From NCBI RefSeq assembly GCF_900454025.1, contig NZ_UGQM01000001.1:3534001-3598000 (forward strand): a DNA stretch of 64,000 nucleotides, read 5' to 3'. The notes under the pieces are model-generated. The model did not search any database and had not been told where the DNA came from. It was given only the letters and a program-made list of their open reading frames with translations. A program made the position numbers and the translations under genes. The DNA is from Mycolicibacterium gilvum. Its GTDB lineage: Bacteria > Actinomycetota > Actinomycetes > Mycobacteriales > Mycobacteriaceae. Position 1 is the stretch's first letter. Each line of letters begins with the position of its first letter. Shown here in pieces: positions 1-8,622 of this stretch.

Positions 1-1
1 C

Positions 2-334
2 TGGTGGCTGGCCCGGCTGGAATGGGAGCTCGTGCTGGCGGTGGTCACGGCGGCGCTGTTGTGCCTGTTGTTCTGGCAGCGGCGGTTCTTCGCGGCATCG
101 GCACCGACGTTCGGCGTTCCGATTCCCCCTGGTTTGGCCGAGGCCATGCTCTACGTCGGGACCGCCGCCTGCGCGCTTGCGCTCAGTCTGTTGTCCGCGA
201 ACGGTTTCGCGCCCGACGGGCACTTCCCGGTGATACCGGTCGCGTTGTTCGTCACCGGCACGTTGCTGGTCGGCGCGCGGCCGCGGGTCACGGCGCGGAC
301 ACCACCAGTTCGCCGCGATCAGACACACACGTGA
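2..334 (+). CDS. C-terminal end of a membrane protein (partial, 5' end outside window)
   Basis: The reading frame is open from base 2 to the TGA at 332-334, so the start lies outside the window and about 110 residues remain. Three hydrophobic stretches are visible: one rich in Ala/Leu/Val straight after an Arg-Leu-Glu-Trp-Glu segment, one around a Gly-Thr-Ala-Ala-Cys-Ala-Leu run, and one near the end. A hydrophilic Arg/Thr-rich tail follows. This is the pattern of the last membrane spans of an integral membrane protein. I do not recognise the family. It is convergent with the nitrate reductase gene, so it is probably not part of the nitrate operon. Confidence 0.5.
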   Translation, partial: WWLARLEWELVLAVVTAALLCLLFWQRRFFAASAPTFGVPIPPGLAEAMLYVGTAACALALSLLSANGFAPDGHFPVIPVALFVTGTLLVGARPRVTARTPPVRRDQTHT

Positions 335-350
335 GCGGCACACCCACACG

Positions 351-414
351 CCGCGAGCGTGCGCAAAGTCGCAATTCTGCGCGGCGTGTCGGCCGCGGAC
401 ACGCACGCTCGCGG
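351..414. terminator. Perfect 13-bp inverted repeat between convergent genes
   Basis: CCGCGAGCGTGCG at 351-363 is perfectly complementary to CGCACGCTCGCGG at 402-414, with a 38-base spacer. It sits between the stops of two convergent genes. Its place fits a bidirectional terminator, but the long spacer and lack of a T tract also fit a dispersed intergenic repeat. From memory, similar GAGCGTGCG palindromes occur in mycobacterial intergenic regions; I cannot check that here. Confidence 0.45.
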
Positions 415-427
415 AGTTAACGGAGGG

Positions 428-3400
428 CTAGTACACGTCGCGCACGTAGCGCTTCTCGGCGACCATCTCACGCTTGTACTCGCGGGCGGCATCCGAGCTC
501 ATCCTGGCGTGGGTGCGCAGGATCTCGGTGAGCGCGTCGTCGACGTCCTTCGCCATCCGGGTGGCGTCCCCACACACGTAGAAGTGCGCGCCGTCGTCGA
601 GCCAGCGCCACACGTCTGCGCCGTAGTCGAGCATCTTGTGCTGGACGTAGATCCGTTGCCGCTGATCGCGGGAGAACGCGAGGTCCAGCCGGTTGAGGAA
701 GCCGTCGTCGACCATGTCGAGCAGATCGTCTCGGTAGTAGAAGTTCTGATCGCGGTGCCGGCCGCCGAAGAACAGCCAGTTCGGGCCGCGGTGGCCGAGC
801 GCGCGGCGCTCCTGCAGGAATCCGCGGAACGGTGCGATACCGGTTCCGGGGCCGACCATGATCATCGGGGTGTGCGGATCCTCGGGCGGCCGGAAGTGCG
901 GGGACCGCTGCAGGAACACCCGCACCGGGGTGCCGTCGGGCAGGTCGGCCAGATACGTCGAGGCCACCCCGCCGCGCGCGGTGCCGTCGGCGCCGCGGTA
1001 GCGCACCACCGAGACCGTCAACTGCACCTCGTGCGGACTCACCAGTGGACTCGACGAGATCGAGTACTGGCGCGGCGTCAGGCGCACCAGCACCTCCTGC
1101 CACAACGCCGGGTCGGCGCGGATGCCGAACTCGCGGACCAGATCCAGACCGTTGCGGTCGACCAACCACGTGTCGAGCGCGCCACGGTCGTTGCGAAGAC
1201 GCTTGGCGGTGGCGGCGTCGGGGCAGTGCTCGGCGACGAACGTGACCAGGTTCGACGTGACCTTGCAGACGTCGTAGTGCCGGGTGAGCGCCTCGCGCAA
1301 CGAGATCTGTCGCCCGTCGACGATCACGGCCTCGGCGCCGTGGAAACCGGTTGCAGAAAGCCAACTCTCGACCACGGCGTCCGAGTTGACCACCCAGACG
1401 CCCAGGGAGTCACCGACCGAGTAAGCGAGATCCTGCCCGCTGATGTCGAACCCGAACTGGCGCACGTCTTTGCCGGCACCGTCCGGAGTCAGCCTGACGT
1501 TGCGGCACAGGGGCGCCTGCGCGGGATTGCCCCGGGTGAACGGCGCGGGAGCCGCCGGGACCGCGGGCTGCGTCGGTGCCGGCGTGACCGGGGTCGACAT
1601 CAGGCCGACGACGGAGTCGGCCCAGGCCGCCATCGGCTGCTCGTCGTAGGCCTCGCAGTCGGCCCGGTCCAACATCCGGGTCGCGCCCAGGTCGGCCAGT
1701 CGGGTGTCGAGGGACTTCGCATGGCCGCAGAAGTTGTCGTAGGACCGGTCGCCGATGCCGAGCACGGTGTAGCGCACCCCGTCCAGGGCCGGGGCGTCGG
1801 CCGATTCGAGACGCTCCCAGAACGCCGTGCCGTTGTCGGGGGGCCCGCCGTCGCCGAAGGTGCTCGTGACGATCACCACCTCACCGGCATCGGAGAGCTC
1901 GCTCAGGTCGGTGTCGTCCATCGCGCGCAGGCGCGCTCCCGCGAGGCGCTCCCCCAGGCTGCCGGCGAACTCCTCGGCGGTGCCGGTCTGCGACGCCCAC
2001 AGCACCAGCGGCCCGCCCCGCGGCGATGCGGACGGCGCCGCGGTCTCCAGACGCGAGTAGCGCCCGGCGAGCAGCCCGTCGACCCACAGCCGGGCACGCG
2101 CGCCGACCGGGGCGCCGGCCGGCAGCACAGGGACTCCGGGCCGTCCCTCGTCGACACCGGCGAGAAAACCTGCGATGTAGAGCTTTTCGTCATCGGTCAG
2201 ATCGGGTGCTCCGTCGGCGGCGGGAACCGGCGTCAGCCGCACCGCACACACCTTGAACTCGGGCTGCAACGAGTCCGGGTCGACGGCGTCGTTGGTCAGC
2301 GCGTTGATCGTCAGGTTCTCGCCGTGTTCGTCGTTCCAGTGAAACGGCGCCCAGGTGTTGCCGGGCCTGACACGCTCGGTGAGGACAGCGGGAAGCACCG
2401 CGCGGCCGCGGCGTGTGCGCAACTCCAGGTCCTGACCGTCGGTGATTCCGAGGGCCGCAGCGTCGCTCGGGTGTATTTCGACGAACGGCGCGGGGTTGAG
2501 TTTGGTGAGCTTGGCGACCCTGCCGGTCTTGGTCATGGTGTGCCACTGGTGCTGCAGACGGCCGGTGTTGAGGATGAACGGATAGTCGTCGTCAGGCAGC
2601 TCCGCGGCGTCGAGGTGCGGACGCGGATGGAACACCGCCCGCCGCGACGGCGTCGCGAACGCCAACCGGGGAATGTGGCCGTCGTCATCGACGTGCAGGT
2701 CCTGCGACACCCCGTCGTTGAGGTACCGGATCGGGTTGCGGTCGGGGGCGTCCTCCGACGGGCACGGCCATTGCACGGGGGTGGCCCGCAACCGCTCGTA
2801 GGTGACGCCGCGCAGGTCGTATCCCGTTCGCGGGTTGTGGAATCGGCGGATCTCGTCGAAGATCTCCTCGCTCGACTTGTGGTCGAACGCGTCGCCGAAC
2901 CCGAGGTGACGCGCGACGCCGCAGATCAGTTCCCAGTCCGGCCTGGCGTCACCGGCGGCAGGGACCGACTGCGCGAGCAGAGTGAGGGTCCGGTCGGAGT
3001 TGACCATCACCGCATCGGCTTCGGCCCACAGGGTGGCCGGCAGCATGATGTCGGCGTAGCGATTGGTGGCGGTGTCGACGTAGGCATCCTGGGTGATGAC
3101 CAGCTCGGCCGACTGCAGACCGGTGATCACGGTATCCCGATTCGCCACGCTGGCAACAGGGTTGGTGCAGATGATCCACACCGCCTTGATGTCGCCGCCG
3201 GCGATCCTCCGGAACATCTCCACCGTCCCAGGGCCCACCTCGGTGCGGACCGTGCCGGGTTCGAGGTCCCACTGGGTCTCGACGAACGACCGGTCCTCTG
3301 CCGAGAGCACGGCACGCTGCCCGGGCAGTCCCGGTCCCATGTAACCCATCTCGCGGCCGCCCATCGCGTTGGGCTGGCCGGTCAGTGACATCGGCCCGGC

Positions 3401-4381
3401 GCCCGGTCGGCAGATCGCGCCGGTGGCCAGGTGCAGATTGCAGATCGCGTTGGTGTTCCAGGTGCCGTGCGTGCTCTGATTGAGGCCCATCGTCCAGCAG
3501 CTGATCCAGTCCCCCGCCTCGGCGATCATCGCTGCGGCCGAGCGGATGTCGGCTTCGGCCAGACCGGTGATCTCGGCGACGCGGCTGGGCGGATAGTCGG
3601 CCAGGAACGCCGGCATCGCCTCCCAGCCCTCGGTGTGCTCGGCGATGAACGCCTCGTCGATGGCCCCGTCCTGCACGAGGACGCGCAGTATCCCGTTGAG
3701 CAGCGCCAGATCCGTTCCCGGCCGGATGGGGAGATAGAGGTCGGCCTTGTCCGCGGTGGCGGTTCGGCGCGGGTCGACGACGATGAGCCTGGCGCCGGCC
3801 TTGAGCCTGTCCGCCATCCGTAGGTACAGGATGGGATGGCAGTCGGCCATGTTCGACCCGATCACGAAAAACAGGTTCGTGCAGTCGAAATCGGTGTAGG
3901 ACCCCGGCGGTCCGTCCGAGCCCAGCGACTGCTTGTAACCGGTGCCGGCGCTGGCCATGCACAGCCTCGAGTTCGATTCGATGTGCACGGTGCGCAGGAA
4001 ACCCTTGGCCAGCTTGGTAGCCAGATACTGCGCCTCGATCGACATCTGGCCTGACACGTAGAGCGCGACCGCGTCGGGACCGTGCTCGTCGACGATCGCT
4101 CTCAACCTCGAACCGGCTTCCGCCACCGCGTCGTCGACGTCCAGCGCGACGGGGTCGGCGTCGCGCGATGGACGCACCAGCGCCGTCGTCAGACGGCCGT
4201 CGGTGGCCGCCATCATCTCGGCGTGGGTGGCGCCTTTGGTGCACAGCCGTCCGAAGTTGGTCGGGTGCAGCTTGTCTCCGGATACCCGGGCGATGACCGG
4301 AACACCCGAGGCGGGGTCGGTGCGGGTCTCGACCGAGATCCCGCACCCGACCCCGCAATACGAACAGGCGGTTCGGGTCAC
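428..4381 (-). CDS. Assimilatory nitrate reductase fused to a flavodoxin/FAD-NADPH reductase module
   Basis: A 1317-residue multidomain enzyme predicted to reduce nitrate to nitrite in the cytoplasm for assimilation. The N-terminus has Cys6, Cys9, Cys13 and Cys47 (CSYCGVGC...LC), the 4Fe-4S site of molybdopterin oxidoreductases. The Mo-bisMGD domain fills roughly residues 1-720. From about residue 790 comes a flavodoxin-like FMN domain (ASQTGTAEEF, TSTFGDGGPPDNG). A CPR/sulfite-reductase-type module follows: FAD motif RQYSISSSP near residue 1108 and nucleotide motif GPGTGIAPFRGF near residue 1180. Electrons can therefore pass from NAD(P)H to FAD, FMN, FeS and Mo in one chain. This architecture matches the actinobacterial NasN-type assimilatory enzyme. 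The start is GTG, three bases after the narK stop, so the two genes form one transcript. Confidence 0.9.
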   Translation of the reverse strand: MTRTACSYCGVGCGISVETRTDPASGVPVIARVSGDKLHPTNFGRLCTKGATHAEMMAATDGRLTTALVRPSRDADPVALDVDDAVAEAGSRLRAIVDEHGPDAVALYVSGQMSIEAQYLATKLAKGFLRTVHIESNSRLCMASAGTGYKQSLGSDGPPGSYTDFDCTNLFFVIGSNMADCHPILYLRMADRLKAGARLIVVDPRRTATADKADLYLPIRPGTDLALLNGILRVLVQDGAIDEAFIAEHTEGWEAMPAFLADYPPSRVAEITGLAEADIRSAAAMIAEAGDWISCWTMGLNQSTHGTWNTNAICNLHLATGAICRPGAGPMSLTGQPNAMGGREMGYMGPGLPGQRAVLSAEDRSFVETQWDLEPGTVRTEVGPGTVEMFRRIAGGDIKAVWIICTNPVASVANRDTVITGLQSAELVITQDAYVDTATNRYADIMLPATLWAEADAVMVNSDRTLTLLAQSVPAAGDARPDWELICGVARHLGFGDAFDHKSSEEIFDEIRRFHNPRTGYDLRGVTYERLRATPVQWPCPSEDAPDRNPIRYLNDGVSQDLHVDDDGHIPRLAFATPSRRAVFHPRPHLDAAELPDDDYPFILNTGRLQHQWHTMTKTGRVAKLTKLNPAPFVEIHPSDAAALGITDGQDLELRTRRGRAVLPAVLTERVRPGNTWAPFHWNDEHGENLTINALTNDAVDPDSLQPEFKVCAVRLTPVPAADGAPDLTDDEKLYIAGFLAGVDEGRPGVPVLPAGAPVGARARLWVDGLLAGRYSRLETAAPSASPRGGPLVLWASQTGTAEEFAGSLGERLAGARLRAMDDTDLSELSDAGEVVIVTSTFGDGGPPDNGTAFWERLESADAPALDGVRYTVLGIGDRSYDNFCGHAKSLDTRLADLGATRMLDRADCEAYDEQPMAAWADSVVGLMSTPVTPAPTQPAVPAAPAPFTRGNPAQAPLCRNVRLTPDGAGKDVRQFGFDISGQDLAYSVGDSLGVWVVNSDAVVESWLSATGFHGAEAVIVDGRQISLREALTRHYDVCKVTSNLVTFVAEHCPDAATAKRLRNDRGALDTWLVDRNGLDLVREFGIRADPALWQEVLVRLTPRQYSISSSPLVSPHEVQLTVSVVRYRGADGTARGGVASTYLADLPDGTPVRVFLQRSPHFRPPEDPHTPMIMVGPGTGIAPFRGFLQERRALGHRGPNWLFFGGRHRDQNFYYRDDLLDMVDDGFLNRLDLAFSRDQRQRIYVQHKMLDYGADVWRWLDDGAHFYVCGDATRMAKDVDDALTEILRTHARMSSDAAREYKREMVAEKRYVRDVY

Positions 4382-4384
4382 GTG

Positions 4385-5815
4385 CTAGCCGACGGGGACC
4401 GGGGCCGAGGTGCGCCCGATGTGCTCACCGCTGTGGGCGCGGTGCTCCTGCAGGCGCAGGAACACGAACCACGTCACGAACGCACACACCACGTAGAAGG
4501 CGAGGAAGACCCAGAACGCCGCTGTCGCCGATTTCGCGTCGCCGACGTAGGACGCGCGCAGCACCACGTTGATGAACACTCCGCCGAGTGCGCCGACGGC
4601 TCCGGCGAATCCGATCAACGCGCCCGACATCGCTCGCGACCACGCGGCCTTGCCCTCCTTGTCGAGGTCGTCGCGGCCCTGCGCCTTGGCCTCGAAGATC
4701 GACGGGATCATCTTGTAGGTGGACCCGTTACCCAAACCGGACAGGATGAACAGAAGGATGAAACCCGCGACGTAACCGATCATCTGGGCGCTGGTGGGGG
4801 CTCCGGCCGCGGCGTCGTCCATCACGCCCGTCGCCACCAGGACGCCGGCGGCGAAGATCATCGCGACGAACACGTAGAGGGTGATCCTGCCGCCACCGAC
4901 CCGGTCGGCGAGCTTTCCGCCGAACGGGCGTGAGATGGAGCCGAGAAGCGGCCCCAGGAAGGCGATCTGGGCGGCGTGCAGTGACGCCTGCGCGGGGGTG
5001 TCCCCGCCGGCGAGGTAGTTGATCTGCAGCACCTGGCCGAAGGCGAACGAGAACCCGATGAACGAGCCGAAGGTGCCGATGTACAGGAAACTCATCACCC
5101 ACGAGTGCTTGAACCGCATCGCCTCGACGAGTGCGCCGAAGTTCGACTTCTGGTTGCGCAGGTTGTCCATGAACAGCGCCGCGCCCACCGCCGCGCCACT
5201 GATCGCGACAAGGTAGATGGCACAGACGATCTCGGGTCGCGTGTTGCCGACCGCGGCGATCACCATCAGTCCGATCAGCTGGATCACCGGAACTCCGATG
5301 TTGCCGCCCCCGGCGTTGAGCCCCAGCGCCCAGCCCTTGAGCCGCTGCGGGTAGAACGCGTTGATGTTGGTCATCGACGACGCGAAGTTCCCGCCGCCCA
5401 GACCCGCGAACGCGGCGATCACCATGTAGGTGGTGTAGGACGCCGGGTTCTTCATGTAGTAGTACGCCAGCACCGTCGGGATGAGCAGCAGCAGGGCGCT
5501 GACGATCGTCCAGTTGCGGCCACCGAAGCGGGCCGGGGCGATGGTGTACGGGATACGCATGAAGGCGCCGACCAGCGTCGGCACCGCCACCAGGTAGAAC
5601 TTGCCCGCCGCGTCGATGCCGTAGACGTCCTGCGGCATGAACAGCACCATCACCGACCAGATCGACCACACCGAGAAACCGACGTGCTCGGCCACGATCG
5701 ACCAGATCAGGTTGCGTTTCGCGATCGCTTTGCCCGGCACCTTGCCGCCTGTGCCTTCCCAGGCAGCCACATCCTCGGGATCCCAGGTGTCGATATCGCG
5801 CGTTCGTTTCGCCAT
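4385..5815 (-). CDS. narK: NarK-type nitrate/nitrite transporter (MFS)
   Basis: About 476 residues with twelve hydrophobic segments, including a Gly-rich AGLGGGNFASSMTNINAF stretch like the nitrate-signature motif of NarK/NNP transporters and a second Gly/Asn-rich segment (GLGNGST). It should import nitrate or exchange nitrate and nitrite at the inner membrane for the reductase encoded next. I prefer the ATG at 5815 (MAKRTRDIDTWDPED), which matches the usual N-terminus of the family. An in-frame ATG at 5839 would add eight residues. The stop is three bases before the nitrate reductase start. Confidence 0.88.
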   Translation of the reverse strand: MAKRTRDIDTWDPEDVAAWEGTGGKVPGKAIAKRNLIWSIVAEHVGFSVWSIWSVMVLFMPQDVYGIDAAGKFYLVAVPTLVGAFMRIPYTIAPARFGGRNWTIVSALLLLIPTVLAYYYMKNPASYTTYMVIAAFAGLGGGNFASSMTNINAFYPQRLKGWALGLNAGGGNIGVPVIQLIGLMVIAAVGNTRPEIVCAIYLVAISGAAVGAALFMDNLRNQKSNFGALVEAMRFKHSWVMSFLYIGTFGSFIGFSFAFGQVLQINYLAGGDTPAQASLHAAQIAFLGPLLGSISRPFGGKLADRVGGGRITLYVFVAMIFAAGVLVATGVMDDAAAGAPTSAQMIGYVAGFILLFILSGLGNGSTYKMIPSIFEAKAQGRDDLDKEGKAAWSRAMSGALIGFAGAVGALGGVFINVVLRASYVGDAKSATAAFWVFLAFYVVCAFVTWFVFLRLQEHRAHSGEHIGRTSAPVPVG

Positions 5816-5991
5816 GGCCCCAGTGAAAGCCCAGGTCATTCCCGGTCGATTGCACGTCGATGACCGCGGTGAAAACTCACCCTCACACCGGGGTGCGCCT
5901 CACGGTGAGGCCGCGGATGTGTGATCGACGGGATGCACAGGCGACTTGCGGGGGAAACGACCCGGAAACACGGTGCTCCTAACTTCGAGCC
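5816..5991. promoter_or_regulatory. Divergent promoter region between narK and the nirB operon
   Basis: It holds two short palindromes on the narK side, GGTGA-AAAC-TCACC (5868-5881) and CCTCACGGTGAGG (5898-5910). On the nirB side GAAAC is repeated at 5954-5958 and 5965-5969 with a six-base gap. GlnR boxes of actinobacteria are built from GTNAC/GAAAC half-sites six bases apart, so the second pair is a candidate GlnR site for nitrogen control. That reading is inference from spacing and sequence only. Confidence 0.35.
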
Positions 5992-6345
5992 ATGACCGAC
6001 GGAAGCACGCCCCGGTTCCTGCAAGGCGCGTTCGAGTTCGTCGGCGCCGGCTACGACAAGCCGGTGCCACTGGACGGGTCGTTGCGGTATGTGGTGCCGC
6101 CGGGGGCCACCACGCAGCCGGTGTACTTCCGCGGCGGGAACTCCGCCAAGCAGATGGTGACGGTCGTCCTGTTCCGCGACGGCGTCGCGATGCGCTACTT
6201 CCCGATCGCGGCGAAAGGGGCCACGCACGTCGCGCTGCGTGTGGTGGAGGACCTGCTCGCCGACACGGTGCTGGAGTTGTCTGTGGCCGCGCCGGACGGG
6301 GTGAAGGGCACGGTGATCGTCGACCTGGGTCTGGTGGAGTTCTAG
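5992..6345 (+). CDS. Small conserved protein of the nirB locus
   Basis: A 117-residue soluble protein starting MTDGSTPRFLQGAFEFVG, predicted mostly beta, ending VDLGLVEF. There is no signal peptide, membrane segment or metal-binding motif. The stop is two bases before the nirB ATG, so it is co-transcribed and translationally coupled with nitrite reductase. I recall small genes of this type beside nirB in mycobacteria, but I know of no proven function. A role in assembly or regulation of nitrite reductase is only a guess from position. Confidence 0.65.
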   Translation: MTDGSTPRFLQGAFEFVGAGYDKPVPLDGSLRYVVPPGATTQPVYFRGGNSAKQMVTVVLFRDGVAMRYFPIAAKGATHVALRVVEDLLADTVLELSVAAPDGVKGTVIVDLGLVEF

Positions 6346-6347
6346 CC

Positions 6348-7082
6348 ATGGCGCAGCGTCTGGTGGTGGTCGGCAACGGCATGGCGGGGATCCGCGCGCT
6401 GGAGGAGGTCCTCGCGCGCGGCGGCGGAGATCACCGTGAGATCACCGTGTTCGGCGACGAGCCCTACGGAAACTACAACCGCATCCTGCTGTCCAATGTT
6501 CTTGCCGGGGTGGATGATCCGGCCGAGATCTACCTCAACACGATGGACTGGTACACCGACAACGGCATCGACCTGCGCGCCGGGGTGCGGGTGGTCCGGT
6601 TGGACACGTTCGCCCATCTCGTGCACGCGGACGACGGCACGACGCTGCACTACGACAAGCTGATCCTGGCCACCGGCAGCCGCTCGTTCTTCCCCCCGAT
6701 GACGGGGCTGTGGGCCGACGACAAGACCCTGACCGACGGCGTGTTCGGGTTCCGCACGCTCGACGACACCGCGACCATGATCGCCGAGGCCGCCAACCGC
6801 ACGAAGGCCGTCGTGATCGGCGGGGGGCTGCTGGGACTGGAGGCTGCCCGCGGGCTGCAGAACCGGGGCCTGACCGTCGACGTTGTGCACGCCGGACCCA
6901 CGCTGATGAACGCCCAGCTCGACGATCCCGCTGGGGCGATCCTGCGAAAATCCGTGGAGAACCTCGGAATCGGCGTGCACACGGGTAAGCGCACCACCGA
7001 GGTGATCGTCGGCGACGACGGCAGACTGGCGGGCATCTCCTTCGCCGACGGGTCCGCGCTGGACTGCGACATGCTGGTCATC
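6348..7082 (+). pseudogene. nirB: nirB, NAD(P)H nitrite reductase large subunit, truncated at its 3' end
   Basis: The first 245 or so residues of NirB, against a usual length near 850. The FAD motif VVVGNGMAG, the pyridine-nucleotide motif VIGGGLLGLEAA and the ATGSRSF segment are intact. After DMLVI the frame runs straight into a transposon protein, so the rest of the nucleotide domain, the NirB [2Fe-2S] region, the sirohaem domains and nirD are missing. The remaining piece cannot reduce nitrite to ammonia. Unless another nitrite reductase exists elsewhere, the intact transporter and nitrate reductase beside it would make nitrite that cannot be assimilated. Confidence 0.88.
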
Positions 7083-7668
7083 ATGTACTGGTTCTCGCGT
7101 TCACAAGGCCATGTCAGCTTTGAGTCGCGGTTCGAGATGACTGCCCTGATGACGGTCGACTTTCGGGGCGACGCAATCGCGGTCAGCTCCAACCCATTCT
7201 GGCTGCTGTGGCCGAAGGGCCAGACGCACCACCGGCACGGCCCCGGACTTTTTCATCCGACGACGCGACGGATCAGCTCTCGTTGTCGACGTCAAGCCAG
7301 CAGATCGTCTCTGCGAGAAGGATCGGCTCCAGCATCAACGCACTCGCGATGTATGTCGCGAGTTGGACTGGGAGTACGAGGAATTCACAATGATAGACAA
7401 GACTGCAGAACGCAACCTACGGCTGCTATGCGCCTACCACCATCCGCGGTTCGCACCGTCAGCAGAAGCACGATCCGCTATCACGATCTGCGTGAATCGA
7501 TCGGGGCGAAACGGCGTGCAATTCGGCGAGCTGATCGACAACGCTTCGGAAGGAGCTGAATTCGACGAAAGCCATCTCATCTGCAGCACGTACCACATGA
7601 TCTGGAACAGAGAGATTCACGTCGACCTTGCCCGCCCGCTGACCTGGACCACGGTGATCACCTCGTGA
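7083..7668 (+). pseudogene. TnsA-like transposase endonuclease subunit, N-terminally truncated and frameshifted
   Basis: The frame from 7083 encodes MYWFSRSQGHVSFESRFEM and then SNPFWLLWPKG, the core of the TnsA-like endonuclease of actinobacterial Tn7-like elements. One extra base near 7239 shifts the frame. After the shift the protein continues APDFFIRRRDGSALVVDV and LDWEYEEF to a stop at 7668. His, Glu, Asp and Lys of the expected nuclease core (HVSFES, PDFF, VVDVKP) can be traced across both frames. The usual N-terminal stretch of about 50 residues is absent because nirB sequence is joined in its place. The stop overlaps the start of the next reading frame (GTGATCG). Confidence 0.7.
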
Positions 7669-8243
7669 TCGAACTGCATATCGGCGACATCATCGAACTC
7701 CGTGGCCAGAGCTGGCATATCCGCGACAGCGACGGACTGGCCCTTCGACTCAAATGTCTCGATGACGGCAGCGACCTGACCTTGCCGGTAGCGATGTTGC
7801 TTTGCGACGATTCCTTCGTCGGTCCCGACGCCTCTGGACCAAGCATCGCCGATCAGAGGCTGCTCGACCTCGCCACCGACGAACAGCGACGAGATGCCCA
7901 GTTCTGGTATGAGCACCTCTCCGGTATCAAACACGCCATGGAACAGCCGGCTCAAAGACAAGCCACTCCGCGTACCCCGATCACGACTGTACAAGAACGA
8001 CTTTCGGACAAGCGTGCCGAGTTACGAACCCTGGGGCGGCAGGTCTCCATGACCACTATGTGGCGTAAGTGGCAACGCTTCAACACTGCGGGCCTGCTCG
8101 GATGTATCGATCAGCGCGGCATGCCGGGTCACGTCCGTCTGCCCGGGGTGCACGAGCGTGTGATCATCGTCCTGGAGATGGTGAAGGCGCACTACGTAGA
8201 CAAGTCGACGCCTACCAAGAAGCAGATCCTCGAACTCGCGGAG
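7665..8243 (+). pseudogene. TnsB-like DDE transposase, N-terminal fragment
   Basis: About 193 residues beginning IELHIGDIIELRGQSWHI, with a small N-terminal beta domain and a helix-turn-helix-like part near the end (MWRKWQRFNTAGLLGCIDQR, then TPTKKQILELAE). This resembles the DNA-binding N-terminus of TnsB/Mu-type transposases that follow TnsA-like genes in actinobacteria. The frame breaks at the left end of the IS3 element (about 8244), so the catalytic DDE domain is missing. It overlaps the tnsA-like stop by four bases, as in an operon. The family call rests on context plus general resemblance. Confidence 0.55.
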
Positions 8244-8313
8244 GGGTCTGCTGCACGACTAGGTGACATCTGAGTTGGCTTGCCCGTGACGGGTGGGCTG
8301 GAAGGATGTCCTT

Positions 8314-8622
8314 GTGCCTAGGCCTTACCCCCGCGAGTTCCGCGACGATGTCGTCCGGGTCGCCTGCAACCGCGGCGATGGTGTGACGATCGAGCAGATC
8401 GCCACCGATTTTGGTGTCCACCCGATGACGCTGACCAAATGGATGCGCCAAGCCGATATCGACGAGGGCACCAAGCCCGGCAAGAGCACCAGTGATTCCG
8501 CGGAGTTGCGGGAACTTCGTCGCCGAAATCGGTTGCTGGAGCAGGAGAACGAAATCTTGCGCCGGGCGGCCGCGTACTTGTCGCAGGCCAATCTGCCGGG
8601 AAAAGGCTCTACCCGCTCGTAA
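8314..8622 (+). CDS. IS3-family transposase OrfA
   Basis: About 102 residues from a GTG at 8314 (PRPYPREFRDDVVRVA), with a helix-turn-helix around GVTIEQIATDFGVHPMTLTKW and a leucine-zipper-like tail (LRELRRRNRLLEQENEIL). It binds the IS ends. Near its 3' end GGGAAAAGG at 8598-8606 is a likely slippery site: a -1 shift enters the orfB frame (KRLYPLVSELAADGIPV) to make OrfAB, as is known for IS3 elements. Confidence 0.85.
   Translation: MPRPYPREFRDDVVRVACNRGDGVTIEQIATDFGVHPMTLTKWMRQADIDEGTKPGKSTSDSAELRELRRRNRLLEQENEILRRAAAYLSQANLPGKGSTRS

Noticed and set aside
359..3388. Long open frame on the strand opposite the nitrate reductase gene
   Set aside because: It is antisense to a gene with clear cofactor motifs. 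The translation is rich in Arg/Val/Gly/His without any domain, as expected for a shadow frame in high-GC DNA.
6348..7559. Functional NirB-transposase fusion protein
   Set aside because: The NirB part lacks its redox centres and the TnsA part is frameshifted 157 bases after the junction, so this is a scar and not a designed fusion.
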